A DNA stretch of 64,000 nucleotides from Pseudomonas duriflava (GCF_007830155.1 NZ_VLKY01000008.1:186001-250000); one strand, 5' to 3'. Shown: positions 47,732 to 56,639, counted from the stretch's first letter. Translations and numbers: made by a program. Notes: generated by a model from the letters alone, not told the origin.

Positions 47732-48514
47732 ATGCCTGATGCGCTGATTGGATATAGCGGCTTCGTTGGATCTACGTTACTCAAGCAAAAGACCTTTGAA
47801 GGTCAGTTCCGGTCCACGAACATTGCAGAGGTAGGTGAGCAGCCCTACGGCATGGTTGTTTGTGCCGGAGCGCCAGCTCAAAAATGGATCGCTAATCGTG
47901 AGCCAGAAGCGGATCGCGAAAAAATTGAAGGTCTGATTGCTCATCTCAAGCGTATTCAGTGCGAAACGTTTGTACTAATCAGTACTGTCGATGTGTTTGG
48001 ATCCCCCATAAATGTTACTGAAGAGACGCCGGTCAACGAAGAAGGGCTGCATGCTTATGGACTCAACCGACGGCTACTCGAGAAGTTTGTCGAGACGCAT
48101 TTCGAGAATCATCTGATTGTGCGCTTGCCAGGGCTGGTAGGACCGGGCCTGCGTAAGAACGTGATCTATGATTTCCTGAACGATAATAACCTCTCGGCTA
48201 TCGATAGCCGTGGCGTATTTCAGTTCTATCCTATGGTCAACCTCTGGTATGACATCCAGGCCGCTCTTCAGGCCCAACTCAGATTGGTTCACTTCACCGC
48301 TGAGCCTGTCAGTGTCGCGGAAATTGCTCAGCAGGGATTCGGCAAGATGTTTTCCAATCAGTTGGACAAACCGGCGGCTTCCTATGATTTCAAATCTCTT
48401 CATGCCGAGGTGTTTGGAGGGCAGGGCGGTTATCAATACAGCAAGCGAGAAACGCTTCAGGCCGTACGGGCTTATGCTCAGTCCGAGCCCGCCACTGGAC
48501 CGGGAGCGCATTGA
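47732..48514 (+). CDS. NAD(P)-dependent epimerase/reductase-like protein with YxxxR
   Basis: A 260-residue Rossmann-fold protein of the extended SDR group. The ATG at 47732 has GAGG 7 bases upstream, and an ATG two codons earlier is too close to it. LIGYSGFVGSTLL is the cofactor motif, and STVDVFGS is the serine-containing strand. The usual YxxxK reads YGLNR, with Arg in place of the catalytic lysine. It is probably a sugar-nucleotide or sugar modifying enzyme. It overlaps the next gene at TGATG. Confidence 0.72.
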   Translation: MPDALIGYSGFVGSTLLKQKTFEGQFRSTNIAEVGEQPYGMVVCAGAPAQKWIANREPEADREKIEGLIAHLKRIQCETFVLISTVDVFGSPINVTEETPVNEEGLHAYGLNRRLLEKFVETHFENHLIVRLPGLVGPGLRKNVIYDFLNDNNLSAIDSRGVFQFYPMVNLWYDIQAALQAQLRLVHFTAEPVSVAEIAQQGFGKMFSNQLDKPAASYDFKSLHAEVFGGQGGYQYSKRETLQAVRAYAQSEPATGPGAH

Positions 48515-49347
48515 TGAGGGTAGCTATTTCTAATATCGCCTGGGATACCAAAGACGATACCGAGGTTGCTGCGTTACTAAATCGCTATGACATAGATGCC
48601 ATTGATATCGCACCCGGCAAGTACTTTCCTGAGCCTAAGCGGGCTACTGAAGCGGATATCAATGAGGTGCGTGAAGTTTGGCAGGCCAGGGGCGTGTCGA
48701 TTACTGGGATGCAGGCGCTGCTGTTTGGTACGAGTGGCTTGAATGTCTTCGGCGCGAAAGAGTCACAGCAAGCCATGCTTGATCATCTCGACGCGGTTTG
48801 CCGGATTGCGGCGGGTCTGGGGGCAACACGACTGGTTTTCGGCTCGCCAAAAAACAGGGACCGCTCTGCTTTGAGCGATGCTGAAGTCGAGGCAGTGGCC
48901 GTGCCGTTCTTTCGTCACTTGGGCGATGTAGCAGGCCAGCATGGTGTGCTGATTTGTCTGGAGCCCAATCCCACCTGCTACGGTGCCAATTTTATGATCG
49001 ACAGTACGGAAACCGCTTCGGTGGTAGAAGCCGTGGATCATGCGGCTATCCGTATGCAGTTGGACACGGGAGCATTGGCTATTAACGGTGAAGATCCTTA
49101 TGCGGTGATTTCACGATTTTCCCCGCTCATTGGGCATGTTCATGCTAGTGAACCCAATCTGATTACCCTAGGCGAAGGTAGCTCTCGGCATAGAGATGTA
49201 GCCTCGGCAATGAGGCAGTATCTGCCCGAGCATGTTGTCAGTATCGAAATGCTCCCCGCCAAGGAGGAGCCTAACCTGGCCTCTATCGAGCGAGCACTAG
49301 CATTGGCAACGCACGTTTATCGAGGTAATAGAGGGGAAATGGCATGA
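48514..49347 (+). CDS. Sugar phosphate isomerase/epimerase (TIM barrel, AP-endonuclease-2 fold)
   Basis: A 277-residue TIM-barrel protein. The ATG at 48514 overlaps the previous stop, with GGGAG 7 bases upstream. Metal-site segments are CLEPNPTCYG near 150, LDTGAL near 187, GHVHASEPN near 210 and SIEMLPAKEEPN near 245, as in xylose-isomerase-like sugar epimerases. It probably interconverts a sugar intermediate of the cluster pathway. Its end overlaps the next gene (ATGA). Confidence 0.78.
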   Translation: MRVAISNIAWDTKDDTEVAALLNRYDIDAIDIAPGKYFPEPKRATEADINEVREVWQARGVSITGMQALLFGTSGLNVFGAKESQQAMLDHLDAVCRIAAGLGATRLVFGSPKNRDRSALSDAEVEAVAVPFFRHLGDVAGQHGVLICLEPNPTCYGANFMIDSTETASVVEAVDHAAIRMQLDTGALAINGEDPYAVISRFSPLIGHVHASEPNLITLGEGSSRHRDVASAMRQYLPEHVVSIEMLPAKEEPNLASIERALALATHVYRGNRGEMA

Positions 49348-49700
49348 AATGGATGATTCTTATACTGGGCATCTTTTCCAACGCCTCGGCGAGCGTGTTG
49401 GTCAAGATGGCCATGATTCCGCCGCGCAAGTTTCCTAGCCTGGGCGACCCGATGGGGGCTATCAGCAACTGGCCTTTTTGGCTGGGGCTATTTTTGTATG
49501 GGCTGGCATTTTTGCTTTATGCGGCCGCTTTGGCCCGCTTGCCCTTGAACGTGGCTCACCCGGTTCTGACAGCCGGAGCTGTAGCAACCGTGGCGCTCAT
49601 GTCCTCGGCCATCTTCCGCGAGCCCTTTCCTTGGACGACCGCAACCGGGATTTTCCTGGTCATTGCTGGCGTTGCATTGATTACTGCCAGAGTAGGTTAA
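49344..49700 (+). CDS. Small DMT/SMR-type membrane carrier, possible lipid-sugar flippase
   Basis: A 118-residue inner-membrane protein with four hydrophobic helices. It resembles SMR proteins and the ArnE/ArnF flippase subunits in size and topology (LPLNVAHPVLTAGAV near 70, GIFLVIAGVALI at the end). In this operon it is a natural candidate for moving the polyprenyl-linked sugar across the membrane. ATGA overlap with the isomerase gene. A small-molecule exporter is the alternative. Confidence 0.72.
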   Translation: MKWMILILGIFSNASASVLVKMAMIPPRKFPSLGDPMGAISNWPFWLGLFLYGLAFLLYAAALARLPLNVAHPVLTAGAVATVALMSSAIFREPFPWTTATGIFLVIAGVALITARVG

Positions 49701-49714
49701 CCTTTGAGATGACT

Positions 49715-50527
49715 ATGACAGCCGATATTTCAGAACATCTACATACCAGCACCTGGCAAGTCCCTGCGTATGAGACAGCTTTATGGCAAGGGCGGCAGCA
49801 TGCCTCGTGCGTTATCATTCCGGTGATCAATGAGGGTAGCAGGATCATTAACCTGCTAACCCGCATGGCGCAGCTCAATATTGCCGATCAATCTGACATT
49901 ATCATCATTGATGGCGGCAGTACTGATGGCTCCATGGAGCTTGAACGGCTAAAAAGCTTAAAGGTACGTGGACTACTCATCAAGAAAGGGCCTGGCAAAC
50001 TGAGCGCTCAATTGCGCTGCGCCTATGCTTTTGCGCTTGAGCAAGGGTATGACGGTATCGTCACGATTGATGGCAACGACAAGGACGACCCGGAAGCTAT
50101 TCCACGTTTTCTGCAGGCGTTGGACGAGGGCGTGGATTTTGTTCAGGCATCACGCTTTGTCCCAGGTGGCATTGCAGAGAACACGCCGAAGTCCCGTGAT
50201 TTTGCGATTCGCTTTATTCATGCGCCCATGTTGAGTATGGCTTCCGGCTTTCGCTGGACTGACACAACGCAAGGGTTTCGAGCCTATAGTCGCAAAATGC
50301 TTCTTGATCCCCGGGTTGCGCCATTTCGTGATGTCTTCATGACGTATGAGCTGTTGGCTTATTTGTCGTATCGAGTGCCCAAGCTAGGCTATCGTTGCGT
50401 CGAATTGCCAACGATTCGGCGTTATCCTCAGGGTGAGGTGCCTACCAAAATCAGTAGTGTCAAAGGCAACCTTTCAGTGCTGGAAGTGCTATTCAAGGCT
50501 TGTACAGGGCAATACGACCCGAAATAG
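49715..50527 (+). CDS. GT2 glycosyltransferase, DPM1-like, soluble
   Basis: 270 residues from the ATG at 49715. The ATG two codons earlier (49709) follows GAG directly and is less likely. The open frame extends left over the previous gene. The GT-A core has SCVIIPVINEGS, IIDGGSTDGS near 70 and IDGNDKDDPEAI near 120, where DxD-like acids would bind metal. TQGFRAYSRKML near 185 is typical of dolichyl/polyprenyl-phosphate mannosyl- or glucosyltransferases. No membrane helix. It is last of the seven genes, and a weak hairpin follows. Confidence 0.82.
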   Translation: MTADISEHLHTSTWQVPAYETALWQGRQHASCVIIPVINEGSRIINLLTRMAQLNIADQSDIIIIDGGSTDGSMELERLKSLKVRGLLIKKGPGKLSAQLRCAYAFALEQGYDGIVTIDGNDKDDPEAIPRFLQALDEGVDFVQASRFVPGGIAENTPKSRDFAIRFIHAPMLSMASGFRWTDTTQGFRAYSRKMLLDPRVAPFRDVFMTYELLAYLSYRVPKLGYRCVELPTIRRYPQGEVPTKISSVKGNLSVLEVLFKACTGQYDPK

Positions 50528-50849
50528 CCAAGGGCGGCACGCCATGGAAAGGTGTGCCATTGCTTGAGCGTCACTTTCTCCAGACTTTCTCTTCTCCCTA
50601 ACGTTATGGATGCACGTCCATGCCATCCTGGCTCTATGCCAGGCTGTTCCGTTTTATCGAAAAGCCAAAGAGCTCAAGCGAACTCGGCGACTCCGATTCC
50701 ATCGAAGCAAGGAAGCCAGCCGGTGGTAGGAATCGGCCAGGCCTGATAGGCAAGAGCAGAGTTTAAACCGGGCTATCCTGAGGATGGCAGTGTCCATATA
50801 AAAGGGATGTCAGCGTAATGCATTAAGGTGAGCGCTGTCTGGAGTCGAG
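50528..50849. other. Gene-free interval of about 320 bp after the glycan cluster
   Basis: An 8-bp hairpin (50536-50543/50551-50558, one G-U pair) directly after the last gene could end the transcript. A small hairpin at 50627-50632/50638-50643 is also present. No frame or RNA gene was recognised. Promoter of the following MFS gene not identified. Confidence 0.5.
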
Positions 50850-52202
50850 ATGGGTCGTACATTATCTGCTTTTAGAGCGTTGTATGTTGCTACGCTGTTA
50901 ATGCTCATGGGTTCGGGCTTGCTGAGTACATATCTGGCGTTGAGGCTGGCTGGCGATGCTGTTGATGGAACCTGGATCGGGGCATTGACAGGGGCCCAAT
51001 ATTTGGGGCTGGTGCTGGGAGGAAAACTGGGGCATCGTCTTATTGCCCGAGTAGGCCACATCAGGGCGTACGTCGCCTGTGCCGGGGTGGTTACCGCGGC
51101 GGTCCTGGCGATAGGGGTACTGCCATGGCTACCGATATGGCTGGTGCTGCGTATGCTGGTCGGGGTCGGCATGATGTGCCAGTACATGGTATTAGAAAGC
51201 TGGCTTAATGATCAGGCAGAGCCTGGTCAGCGAGGCACCGTGTTTTCTGGCTACATGGCCGCTTCCTATCTAGGGCTGGTGCTAGGGCAGGTTGTGTTGA
51301 TCGTATGGCCCGACCTGGGTAACGAGAAACTGATGCTGATTGGCTTGTGTTTTGCCCTGTGTCTCGTACCTGTGGCCGTCACCCATAACATTCACCCGGC
51401 TCCGATGAGCCCCGCCCCCCTGGAGCCGCGCTTTTTTCTGGACCGCGTCCCTCAGTCGCTGACCACGACACTTATCGCGGGTCTTGCCATTGGTTCGTTT
51501 TATGGGCTGGCACCTGTTTATGCGGCGGCTCAGGAGTTGCCTACTGAACGAATAGGCTTGTTCATGGGCTGTTGTATTTTCGCGGGACTGTTGGCTCAAT
51601 GGCCAATCGGTTGGCTATCTGATCGCTATGATCGTACTACGCTTATTCGCTATGTAGCGATGGCCATGACTATTGTAGGGCTACCCTTGGCCTTGCTTCC
51701 TCACGTCCCGCTGGCATTCCTGCTGCTTCTAGGGTTTATGGTAAGTCTTCTGCTATTTGTTCTATATCCACTAGCCGTCGCCTTGTCCAATGACCATATC
51801 GAAGCCGAGCGACGTGTCTCGTTGACGGCCATGTTGCTTGTGACATTTGGCGTAGGTGCTTGTATCGGGCCGTTACTGGTCGGCGGATTGATGAACTGGC
51901 TGGGTGCCAACATGCTTTACGCTTTTATCAGTCTATGCGGATTGATATTAGTCTGGCGTATACGCCCGCAGGACGTAACAGGGTTGCATCGAGTAGAGGA
52001 AGCCCCTCTGCATCATGTGCCCATGCCTGATAGCTTGGCCAGTTCGCCATTGGTTGCGTCGTTGGATCCCCGAGTGGACGAGCAGCTAGTTCAAGAGCAA
52101 ATGCAAACAGCTCACACTACATCCAGTCCCGTTTCTAATGAGGAAACGGAACTGGATGAGGTAAATGCGGTAATCGAAAATCCGGAAGAGAAAACACCTT
52201 GA
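50850..52202 (+). CDS. MFS transporter, YcaD-like, with long acidic tail
   Basis: A 450-residue carrier with 12 hydrophobic segments. The first 390 residues form the membrane part. ESWLNDQA in helix 4/5 and the RVSLTAMLLVTFGVGACIGP segment match the YcaD-type group. The last 75 residues are hydrophilic and acidic (EETELDEVNAVIENPEEK), longer than usual. GGAG lies 5 bases before the ATG. It converges on flgZ with 3 bases between stop codons. Substrate unknown. Confidence 0.82.
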   Translation: MGRTLSAFRALYVATLLMLMGSGLLSTYLALRLAGDAVDGTWIGALTGAQYLGLVLGGKLGHRLIARVGHIRAYVACAGVVTAAVLAIGVLPWLPIWLVLRMLVGVGMMCQYMVLESWLNDQAEPGQRGTVFSGYMAASYLGLVLGQVVLIVWPDLGNEKLMLIGLCFALCLVPVAVTHNIHPAPMSPAPLEPRFFLDRVPQSLTTTLIAGLAIGSFYGLAPVYAAAQELPTERIGLFMGCCIFAGLLAQWPIGWLSDRYDRTTLIRYVAMAMTIVGLPLALLPHVPLAFLLLLGFMVSLLLFVLYPLAVALSNDHIEAERRVSLTAMLLVTFGVGACIGPLLVGGLMNWLGANMLYAFISLCGLILVWRIRPQDVTGLHRVEEAPLHHVPMPDSLASSPLVASLDPRVDEQLVQEQMQTAHTTSSPVSNEETELDEVNAVIENPEEKTP

Positions 52203-52205
52203 CCC

Positions 52206-52940
52206 TTAGTCCAGGCGTCGGGTTTCTCGTTGCAACTGATAAACGAATCGCTCTATCTGGCGCTGGGTGAGGCCGGACATGCGGTAGAAGCGCAGGCCGA
52301 TTTCCGTACAGCCAAGTTTTTCATTGTACTGAACGTGACGAACCTCAACCGCAGATTGGATAGCGGTGCCAGGAAGTTCTACCGAGAACTGCTCTAGCAG
52401 GTCGGCTGGCGCCAGAAGGCTGGTGGCGTTGTCAGGAATACGGATCTTGCAGCCGGTAGCTGAAATATCTAACAATGATCCTTTTAGGTACTTCTTGCCG
52501 GGTAAGTCAGCGAGCTGAGCGAGGGGTTGGCGGTTGAGTTGCAGACGCACGCGAAAAGCATTGCGGCGCTGGTGATAAACAACCTGATCGGGCAATGGCA
52601 GCCAATAACCACGACTGCCATTGATTTCACTAAGCTCGCCGGCTTTTTCACATTCCCAGGAGATTTGCACACCTTCATGAGCAGTATCTACACGCAAACG
52701 CTCGCCTTTTAGGAGCAATTTCTCGCCATCGCTTGGTATCAACTCATCCAGGGCGATCAGGCCGCGCTGAATGTCGATTTCCACAAGAAAGCTTTGGTAC
52801 TGCCGATTGAGCTCGGTAAAGGTGATGCGCAAGGGGCTTCTAGCCTCTAGTAGCAGCTTCAGATAGGCATTGATTTCGACAGCCGTCTTTAGCAGCTTGG
52901 GAGGTTGAGGCCCTTGCTCATCATTAAATGCGTTAGACAC
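52206..52940 (-). CDS. flgZ: PilZ-domain flagellar brake protein (FlgZ/YcgR)
   Basis: A cyclic-di-GMP effector that slows or alters flagellar motors. It has 244 residues: an N-terminal YcgR domain (about 20-115) and a C-terminal PilZ domain. The PilZ c-di-GMP motifs are RRNAFR (about 125-130) and DISATGCKI (about 160). Position next to flgN and flgM matches FlgZ of pseudomonads. It is last gene of the leftward flgA-flgM-flgN-flgZ group. Confidence 0.92.
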   Translation of the reverse strand: MSNAFNDEQGPQPPKLLKTAVEINAYLKLLLEARSPLRITFTELNRQYQSFLVEIDIQRGLIALDELIPSDGEKLLLKGERLRVDTAHEGVQISWECEKAGELSEINGSRGYWLPLPDQVVYHQRRNAFRVRLQLNRQPLAQLADLPGKKYLKGSLLDISATGCKIRIPDNATSLLAPADLLEQFSVELPGTAIQSAVEVRHVQYNEKLGCTEIGLRFYRMSGLTQRQIERFVYQLQRETRRLD

Positions 52941-53004
52941 GCCCTGTCTCCAGTAAATGTAATGAATGAATGAGAGCTGAAAATTCAGCTATGACTCTTT
53001 CGCT

Positions 53005-53487
53005 TCATGCCTGACTTCGCGGGCGCTGATAAGCCTGACGGGGTAGACAACCACGTCTGTTGTACAGGCTGGGGACTGGAGGCCCCTGCAGAATTTCGAG
53101 CATGTTCGAGACAGTATGCTGATTCGCCTTGATGATTTGTCCGTTGCGGTTGTTGGCTTCCTTGCAACGTTCTATGTATTCACTCAGACGATCTGCCGCT
53201 TCGACGAGCTGATTATCCTGCTCGAAGCGGTCAGCATAGGCCAGCAATCCTTCTCGGTTCAGCGGCAGGCCAACCCGCTGCAGCAAAGCAGAGCGCAGAT
53301 GATTATGCTGGTCGAGTTCAACCAGGAGCGGCTGCTTTTCATCAAGAATGATACCCAAAATGTCGAATCGACGATGTAGAAGGGCTTCTTGTTCGAACTC
53401 GATCAGTTCAAGCAGGCGCGTTGCAATCTCAAGATCCGCGAGGGTCAGTTCAAGCAGGCTGGCGTTGTGCATTGGTTCTACACTCAT
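53005..53487 (-). CDS. flgN: Flagellar chaperone FlgN
   Basis: A cytosolic chaperone for hook-associated proteins FlgK and FlgL. It has 160 residues, predicted mainly helical, with the family pattern LLELIEFEQEALLHRRFD near 25-42 and a disordered, basic C terminus (RQAYQRPRSQ). It is 27 bases downstream of flgM on the same strand, which supports the call since sequence identity in the family is low. Confidence 0.88.
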   Translation of the reverse strand: MSVEPMHNASLLELTLADLEIATRLLELIEFEQEALLHRRFDILGIILDEKQPLLVELDQHNHLRSALLQRVGLPLNREGLLAYADRFEQDNQLVEAADRLSEYIERCKEANNRNGQIIKANQHTVSNMLEILQGPPVPSLYNRRGCLPRQAYQRPRSQA

Positions 53488-53514
53488 GCGTCATGTTTCC
53501 AGCGCTGCGTTATC

Positions 53515-53841
53515 TCAGCGCTGGGACTCGAAATTAAGCAATTTGGAAGCTACGCGTTCGTTGTCGATCTTATAGCTGCCATCAGCGATAGCTTGCTTCA
53601 AGCGATTGACTCGCTCGCTGTCAACTACGGGTTGTTCACGCAGTTTCTCAGCTGCGCTCTGAAGCACTTGGGCTTCGTTGCTCAGCTTGACGTTGTCGCT
53701 TACGGACTGGCTGGCCGAAACGCTGGCGGTCTTATTCACTTCGCTTGTGGCAGCTGGGGCGGCAGTCGGTTTTACAGCGCCGGTACGTGTAGTACTGGAT
53801 GTACTCGATGTGCTACTTGGCTTATTGAAGTCAATAACCAT
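53515..53841 (-). CDS. flgM: Anti-sigma-28 factor FlgM
   Basis: Binds and blocks FliA until the hook is complete, then is secreted. It has 108 residues. The N-terminal half is unstructured and Ser/Thr/Ala-rich. The C-terminal half has the sigma-binding helices ([20 protein letters not shown]). GAGG precedes the ATG by 9 bases. A near-consensus FliA promoter lies 40-65 bases upstream, so the gene is under its own target's feedback. Confidence 0.94.
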   Translation of the reverse strand: MVIDFNKPSSTSSTSSTTRTGAVKPTAAPAATSEVNKTASVSASQSVSDNVKLSNEAQVLQSAAEKLREQPVVDSERVNRLKQAIADGSYKIDNERVASKLLNFESQR

Positions 53842-53879
53842 GGTGTGTTACCTCGGATAGTTTCAATCGCATGGCCAGC

Positions 53880-53906
53880 TTTTCGGCCCGTCTTGCGAAA
53901 ACTTTA
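53880..53906 (-). promoter_or_regulatory. Sigma-28 (FliA) promoter of flgM
   Basis: On the minus strand TAAAGTTT (53906-53899), an 11-base spacer and GCCGAAAA (53887-53880) match the consensus TAAAGTTT-N11-GCCGATAA with one mismatch. It lies 39 bases before the flgM ATG. Confidence 0.85.
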
Positions 53907-53982
53907 GGCTTAAAGTGTGCTCCGCTTGGCAAAAAGCTAAAGGCCAGTATAAACCATCTGAAACCGGTCTTACCGCTTCTTT

Positions 53983-54711
53983 TTATAAGACGACCTCTAC
54001 TAGTCCTGGCGCTGTAACCCGAGCTTTCACTACGCGTTGTGAGCTGAGGTTCTTGACACGAATCTGCTCACCCATTGCGCCGCTACTTAATGCTTCGCCT
54101 TGCATCCTGACATCAAAGCGGCCAGCGCCCGCACTAATCACAACTTGATCGCCCTTGCGCACTACCTCGGCCGCCTGCAGAAAAGAAGGTGCCAGGATTT
54201 GATCCGCAATGACCTGTCGCTTGAGGGTCTGACCAACAACCAGATCAAGGTCGCTCAGGTATCCCTGAGTCAGGCGACCTACGTCTCGCTCGACAAGCGC
54301 TACATTAGAGTAATCAACGGTCGCATTACGGAGCAAAGGACGCGTCGTCACGACAACGTTACGGTAAAGGTGGACTTCAGCCGGAACGAATACTGTCCAG
54401 GGAGCACTGCCTTCACAGCGGACACGAACAGTAAGGCGCCCGACGGGGCTGCCTACACCTTGCTGTGCTGCAGTGAGCTCTTTATCGCACAGGGGGAGCC
54501 GCAAGCGTGGGTCCAGGTCATTGATCTGGATCTCGTGCCGGCCTTCGGTATTACTCGTTACCAAATATTCCTGGACCCGCTCCTCAAGAAATGCGTGGGC
54601 TACGCCGATAAGTTGAGTAGGTAGGGTCATTTCTGCAGCTATAAGCCGTTGGCATAGCAAGCTAAAGACGATCATCGCCCAGAAGGATGGTATGTAGCGG
54701 CGTCTGTTCAT
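53983..54711 (-). CDS. flgA: Flagellar P-ring chaperone FlgA
   Basis: A periplasmic protein that assists FlgI assembly into the P ring. It has 242 residues, with a signal peptide at about 1-26 (WAMIVFSLLCQRLIAA). A SAF-like domain covers residues about 115-240 (PLLRNATVDYSNVALVERDVG, GDQVVISAGAGRFDVRMQGEAL). It is first of the leftward group and diverges from cheV. No clear sigma-54 or sigma-28 promoter was seen for it. Confidence 0.93.
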   Translation of the reverse strand: MNRRRYIPSFWAMIVFSLLCQRLIAAEMTLPTQLIGVAHAFLEERVQEYLVTSNTEGRHEIQINDLDPRLRLPLCDKELTAAQQGVGSPVGRLTVRVRCEGSAPWTVFVPAEVHLYRNVVVTTRPLLRNATVDYSNVALVERDVGRLTQGYLSDLDLVVGQTLKRQVIADQILAPSFLQAAEVVRKGDQVVISAGAGRFDVRMQGEALSSGAMGEQIRVKNLSSQRVVKARVTAPGLVEVVL

Positions 54712-54808
54712 ACGTCGGGAAGCTGTCGTTTGACGGTTGTTACCTTTACTTAAGCAATCCCTGTGCCGCCCTTTGATATTGATAGGCCGGCCTTTTCAGG
54801 AGTCCAAA

Positions 54809-55741
54809 ATGGCTGGCGTATTGGATGCAGTCAACCAGCGTACTCAGCTGGTCGGGCAGAATCGTCTGGAGCTATTATTATTTAAGCTGGACGGCCCGCA
54901 ACTGTATGGAATCAATGTCTTCAAAGTGAGGGAGGTGCTGCAATGCCCCAAGCTCACCGTAATGCCAAGATCAAGTGCGGTTGTGCGGGGCGTCGCCAGT
55001 ATTCGAGGTGGTACGTTTCCGATTATGGATTTGGCGTTAGCTACCGGCCAGCCTGGTCTAAATGATCTGAAAAACAGCTTTGTGATCATTACCGAATACA
55101 ATATGAAAGTTCAGGGGTTTCTGGTGCGCTCGGTCGAGCGGATCGTCAACATGAACTGGGAGTCAATCCATCCGCCGCCAAAGGGGACGGGGCGTGACCA
55201 TTATCTGACGGCAGTGACGCGTGTCGATAATAAGCTGGTCGAGATCATTGATGTTGAAAAGGTTCTGTCAGAAGTAGCGCCTGCCATTCAAACGGTATCG
55301 GAAGGTGTTATCGACACGGATACTCACGCTAAAGCTATTAATAAGCGTGTCCTGATCGTTGATGACTCATCGGTGGCGCGTAAGCAGGTGAGCCGGTGTC
55401 TGGATACCGTTGGCGTGGAAGTTACAGCGCTCAATGATGGACGGCAGGCCCTGGATTATCTTAAAGCAATGGCTGATAGAGGAGAGAAGCCGGAAGAGCA
55501 ACTGCTCATGCTGATCTCTGATATTGAAATGCCTGAGATGGATGGCTACACCCTGACGGCGGAAATCCGAAATGATCCGCGACTACAAAAGCTGCATATT
55601 TTGCTGCATACCTCTCTGTCAGGTGTTTTTAATCAGGCGATGGTCAAAAAAGTCGGAGCCAATGATTTTTTAGCTAAGTTTCGGCCGGATGATCTGGCTT
55701 CTCGGGTAGCCGAACGGATCAAGGCGGCCGACGAGAGCTGA
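54809..55741 (+). CDS. cheV: Chemotaxis coupling protein CheV, copy 2
   Basis: 310 residues, CheW-like domain (about 15-165, GINVFKVREVLQCP, VASIRGGTFPIMDLAL) followed by a receiver (about 185-308; LIVDDSSVARKQ, ISDIEMPEMDGY, FLAKF). It is closely related to the copy at 8.4 kb. AGGAG lies 6 bases before the ATG; codons upstream of it are not needed. It is followed by cheR with about 40 bases between, which is the usual P. aeruginosa arrangement PA3349-PA3348. Confidence 0.95.
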   Translation: MAGVLDAVNQRTQLVGQNRLELLLFKLDGPQLYGINVFKVREVLQCPKLTVMPRSSAVVRGVASIRGGTFPIMDLALATGQPGLNDLKNSFVIITEYNMKVQGFLVRSVERIVNMNWESIHPPPKGTGRDHYLTAVTRVDNKLVEIIDVEKVLSEVAPAIQTVSEGVIDTDTHAKAINKRVLIVDDSSVARKQVSRCLDTVGVEVTALNDGRQALDYLKAMADRGEKPEEQLLMLISDIEMPEMDGYTLTAEIRNDPRLQKLHILLHTSLSGVFNQAMVKKVGANDFLAKFRPDDLASRVAERIKAADES

Positions 55742-55784
55742 CGAAGTCAGCTCTCCTTTTTACTGATTCAGGAGCAGAACGGAA

Positions 55785-56612
55785 GTGTCAGCAGTCAATG
55801 CGGAGTTCGTGCAGTTCCGTGTCTTTCTTGAAAAGACGTGTGGAATAGTGTTGGGCGACAACAAGCAATACCTGGTTTCGAGCCGTCTTAATAAGCTCAT
55901 GGAAACTGAAGGAATAAAAACGCTTGGTGAGCTTGTACAAAGAATCCAGACCCAGCCGCGTAGCGGATTGAAAGAAAAGGTTGTGGATGCGATGACGACG
56001 AACGAAACCCTTTGGTTTCGTGATACGTATCCTTTTGAAGTGCTTAAGAACAAGCTGATTCCTGAGTTAATCAAGGCCTCGCCGGGCCAGCGGTTGCGTA
56101 TCTGGTCAGCAGCGTGCTCTTCAGGACAAGAACCCTATTCTCTGTCGATGATTGCTGATGAGTACGAACGGGCCAATCCAGGTCAGCTGCGAAGTGGCGT
56201 TCAGATCGTGGCGACGGACCTGTCCGGCCAGATCCTTAATGCCGCAAAGTCAGGCGAGTACGATTCCCTGGCTATCGGGCGAGGGCTATCGCAGGAGCGT
56301 CTGCAGCGTCATTTTGATACGCTTCAGCCGGGCCGCTGGGCCGTGAAGCCAGCTATTAAGAGTCGAGTCGAATTTCGCTCGCTGAACTTGCTCGACAGTT
56401 ACGCTAGTTTAGGCAAGTTCGATATGGTGTTCTGCCGCAACGTATTGATTTACTTCTCAGCAGGCCTCAAGAAAGACATCTTGACGCGTATGCACGCCAT
56501 GATTAAACCCGGTGGCTATCTTTTCTTAGGGGCTTCCGAGGCGCTTAACGGATTGCCCGACCTTTATCAGATGGTCCAGTGCAACCCTGGAATCATTTAT
56601 AAAGTGAAGTAA
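55785..56612 (+). CDS. cheR: Chemotaxis protein methyltransferase CheR
   Basis: SAM-dependent methylation of receptor glutamates. It has 275 residues from a GTG at 55785, with AGGAG 10 bases upstream. The N-terminal helical domain is followed by the catalytic domain: ETLWFRDTYPFE near 67, WSAACSSGQEPYS near 109 (SAM loop) and FDMVFCRNVLIYF near 215. The terminator after it isolates it from flgB. Confidence 0.95.
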   Translation: MSAVNAEFVQFRVFLEKTCGIVLGDNKQYLVSSRLNKLMETEGIKTLGELVQRIQTQPRSGLKEKVVDAMTTNETLWFRDTYPFEVLKNKLIPELIKASPGQRLRIWSAACSSGQEPYSLSMIADEYERANPGQLRSGVQIVATDLSGQILNAAKSGEYDSLAIGRGLSQERLQRHFDTLQPGRWAVKPAIKSRVEFRSLNLLDSYASLGKFDMVFCRNVLIYFSAGLKKDILTRMHAMIKPGGYLFLGASEALNGLPDLYQMVQCNPGIIYKVK

Positions 56613-56616
56613 GTGA

Positions 56617-56639
56617 GGGCCCTGCGAAGGGCCTTTTTT
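56617..56639 (+). terminator. Rho-independent terminator of cheV-cheR
   Basis: A 7-bp GC stem (56617-56623 with 56628-56634) is followed by a T-run, a few bases after the cheR stop codon. Confidence 0.9.

Noticed and set aside
53389-53907. Plus-strand frame of 172 codons over flgN-flgM
   Set aside because: It is antisense to two recognisable flagellar genes and shows no family features.
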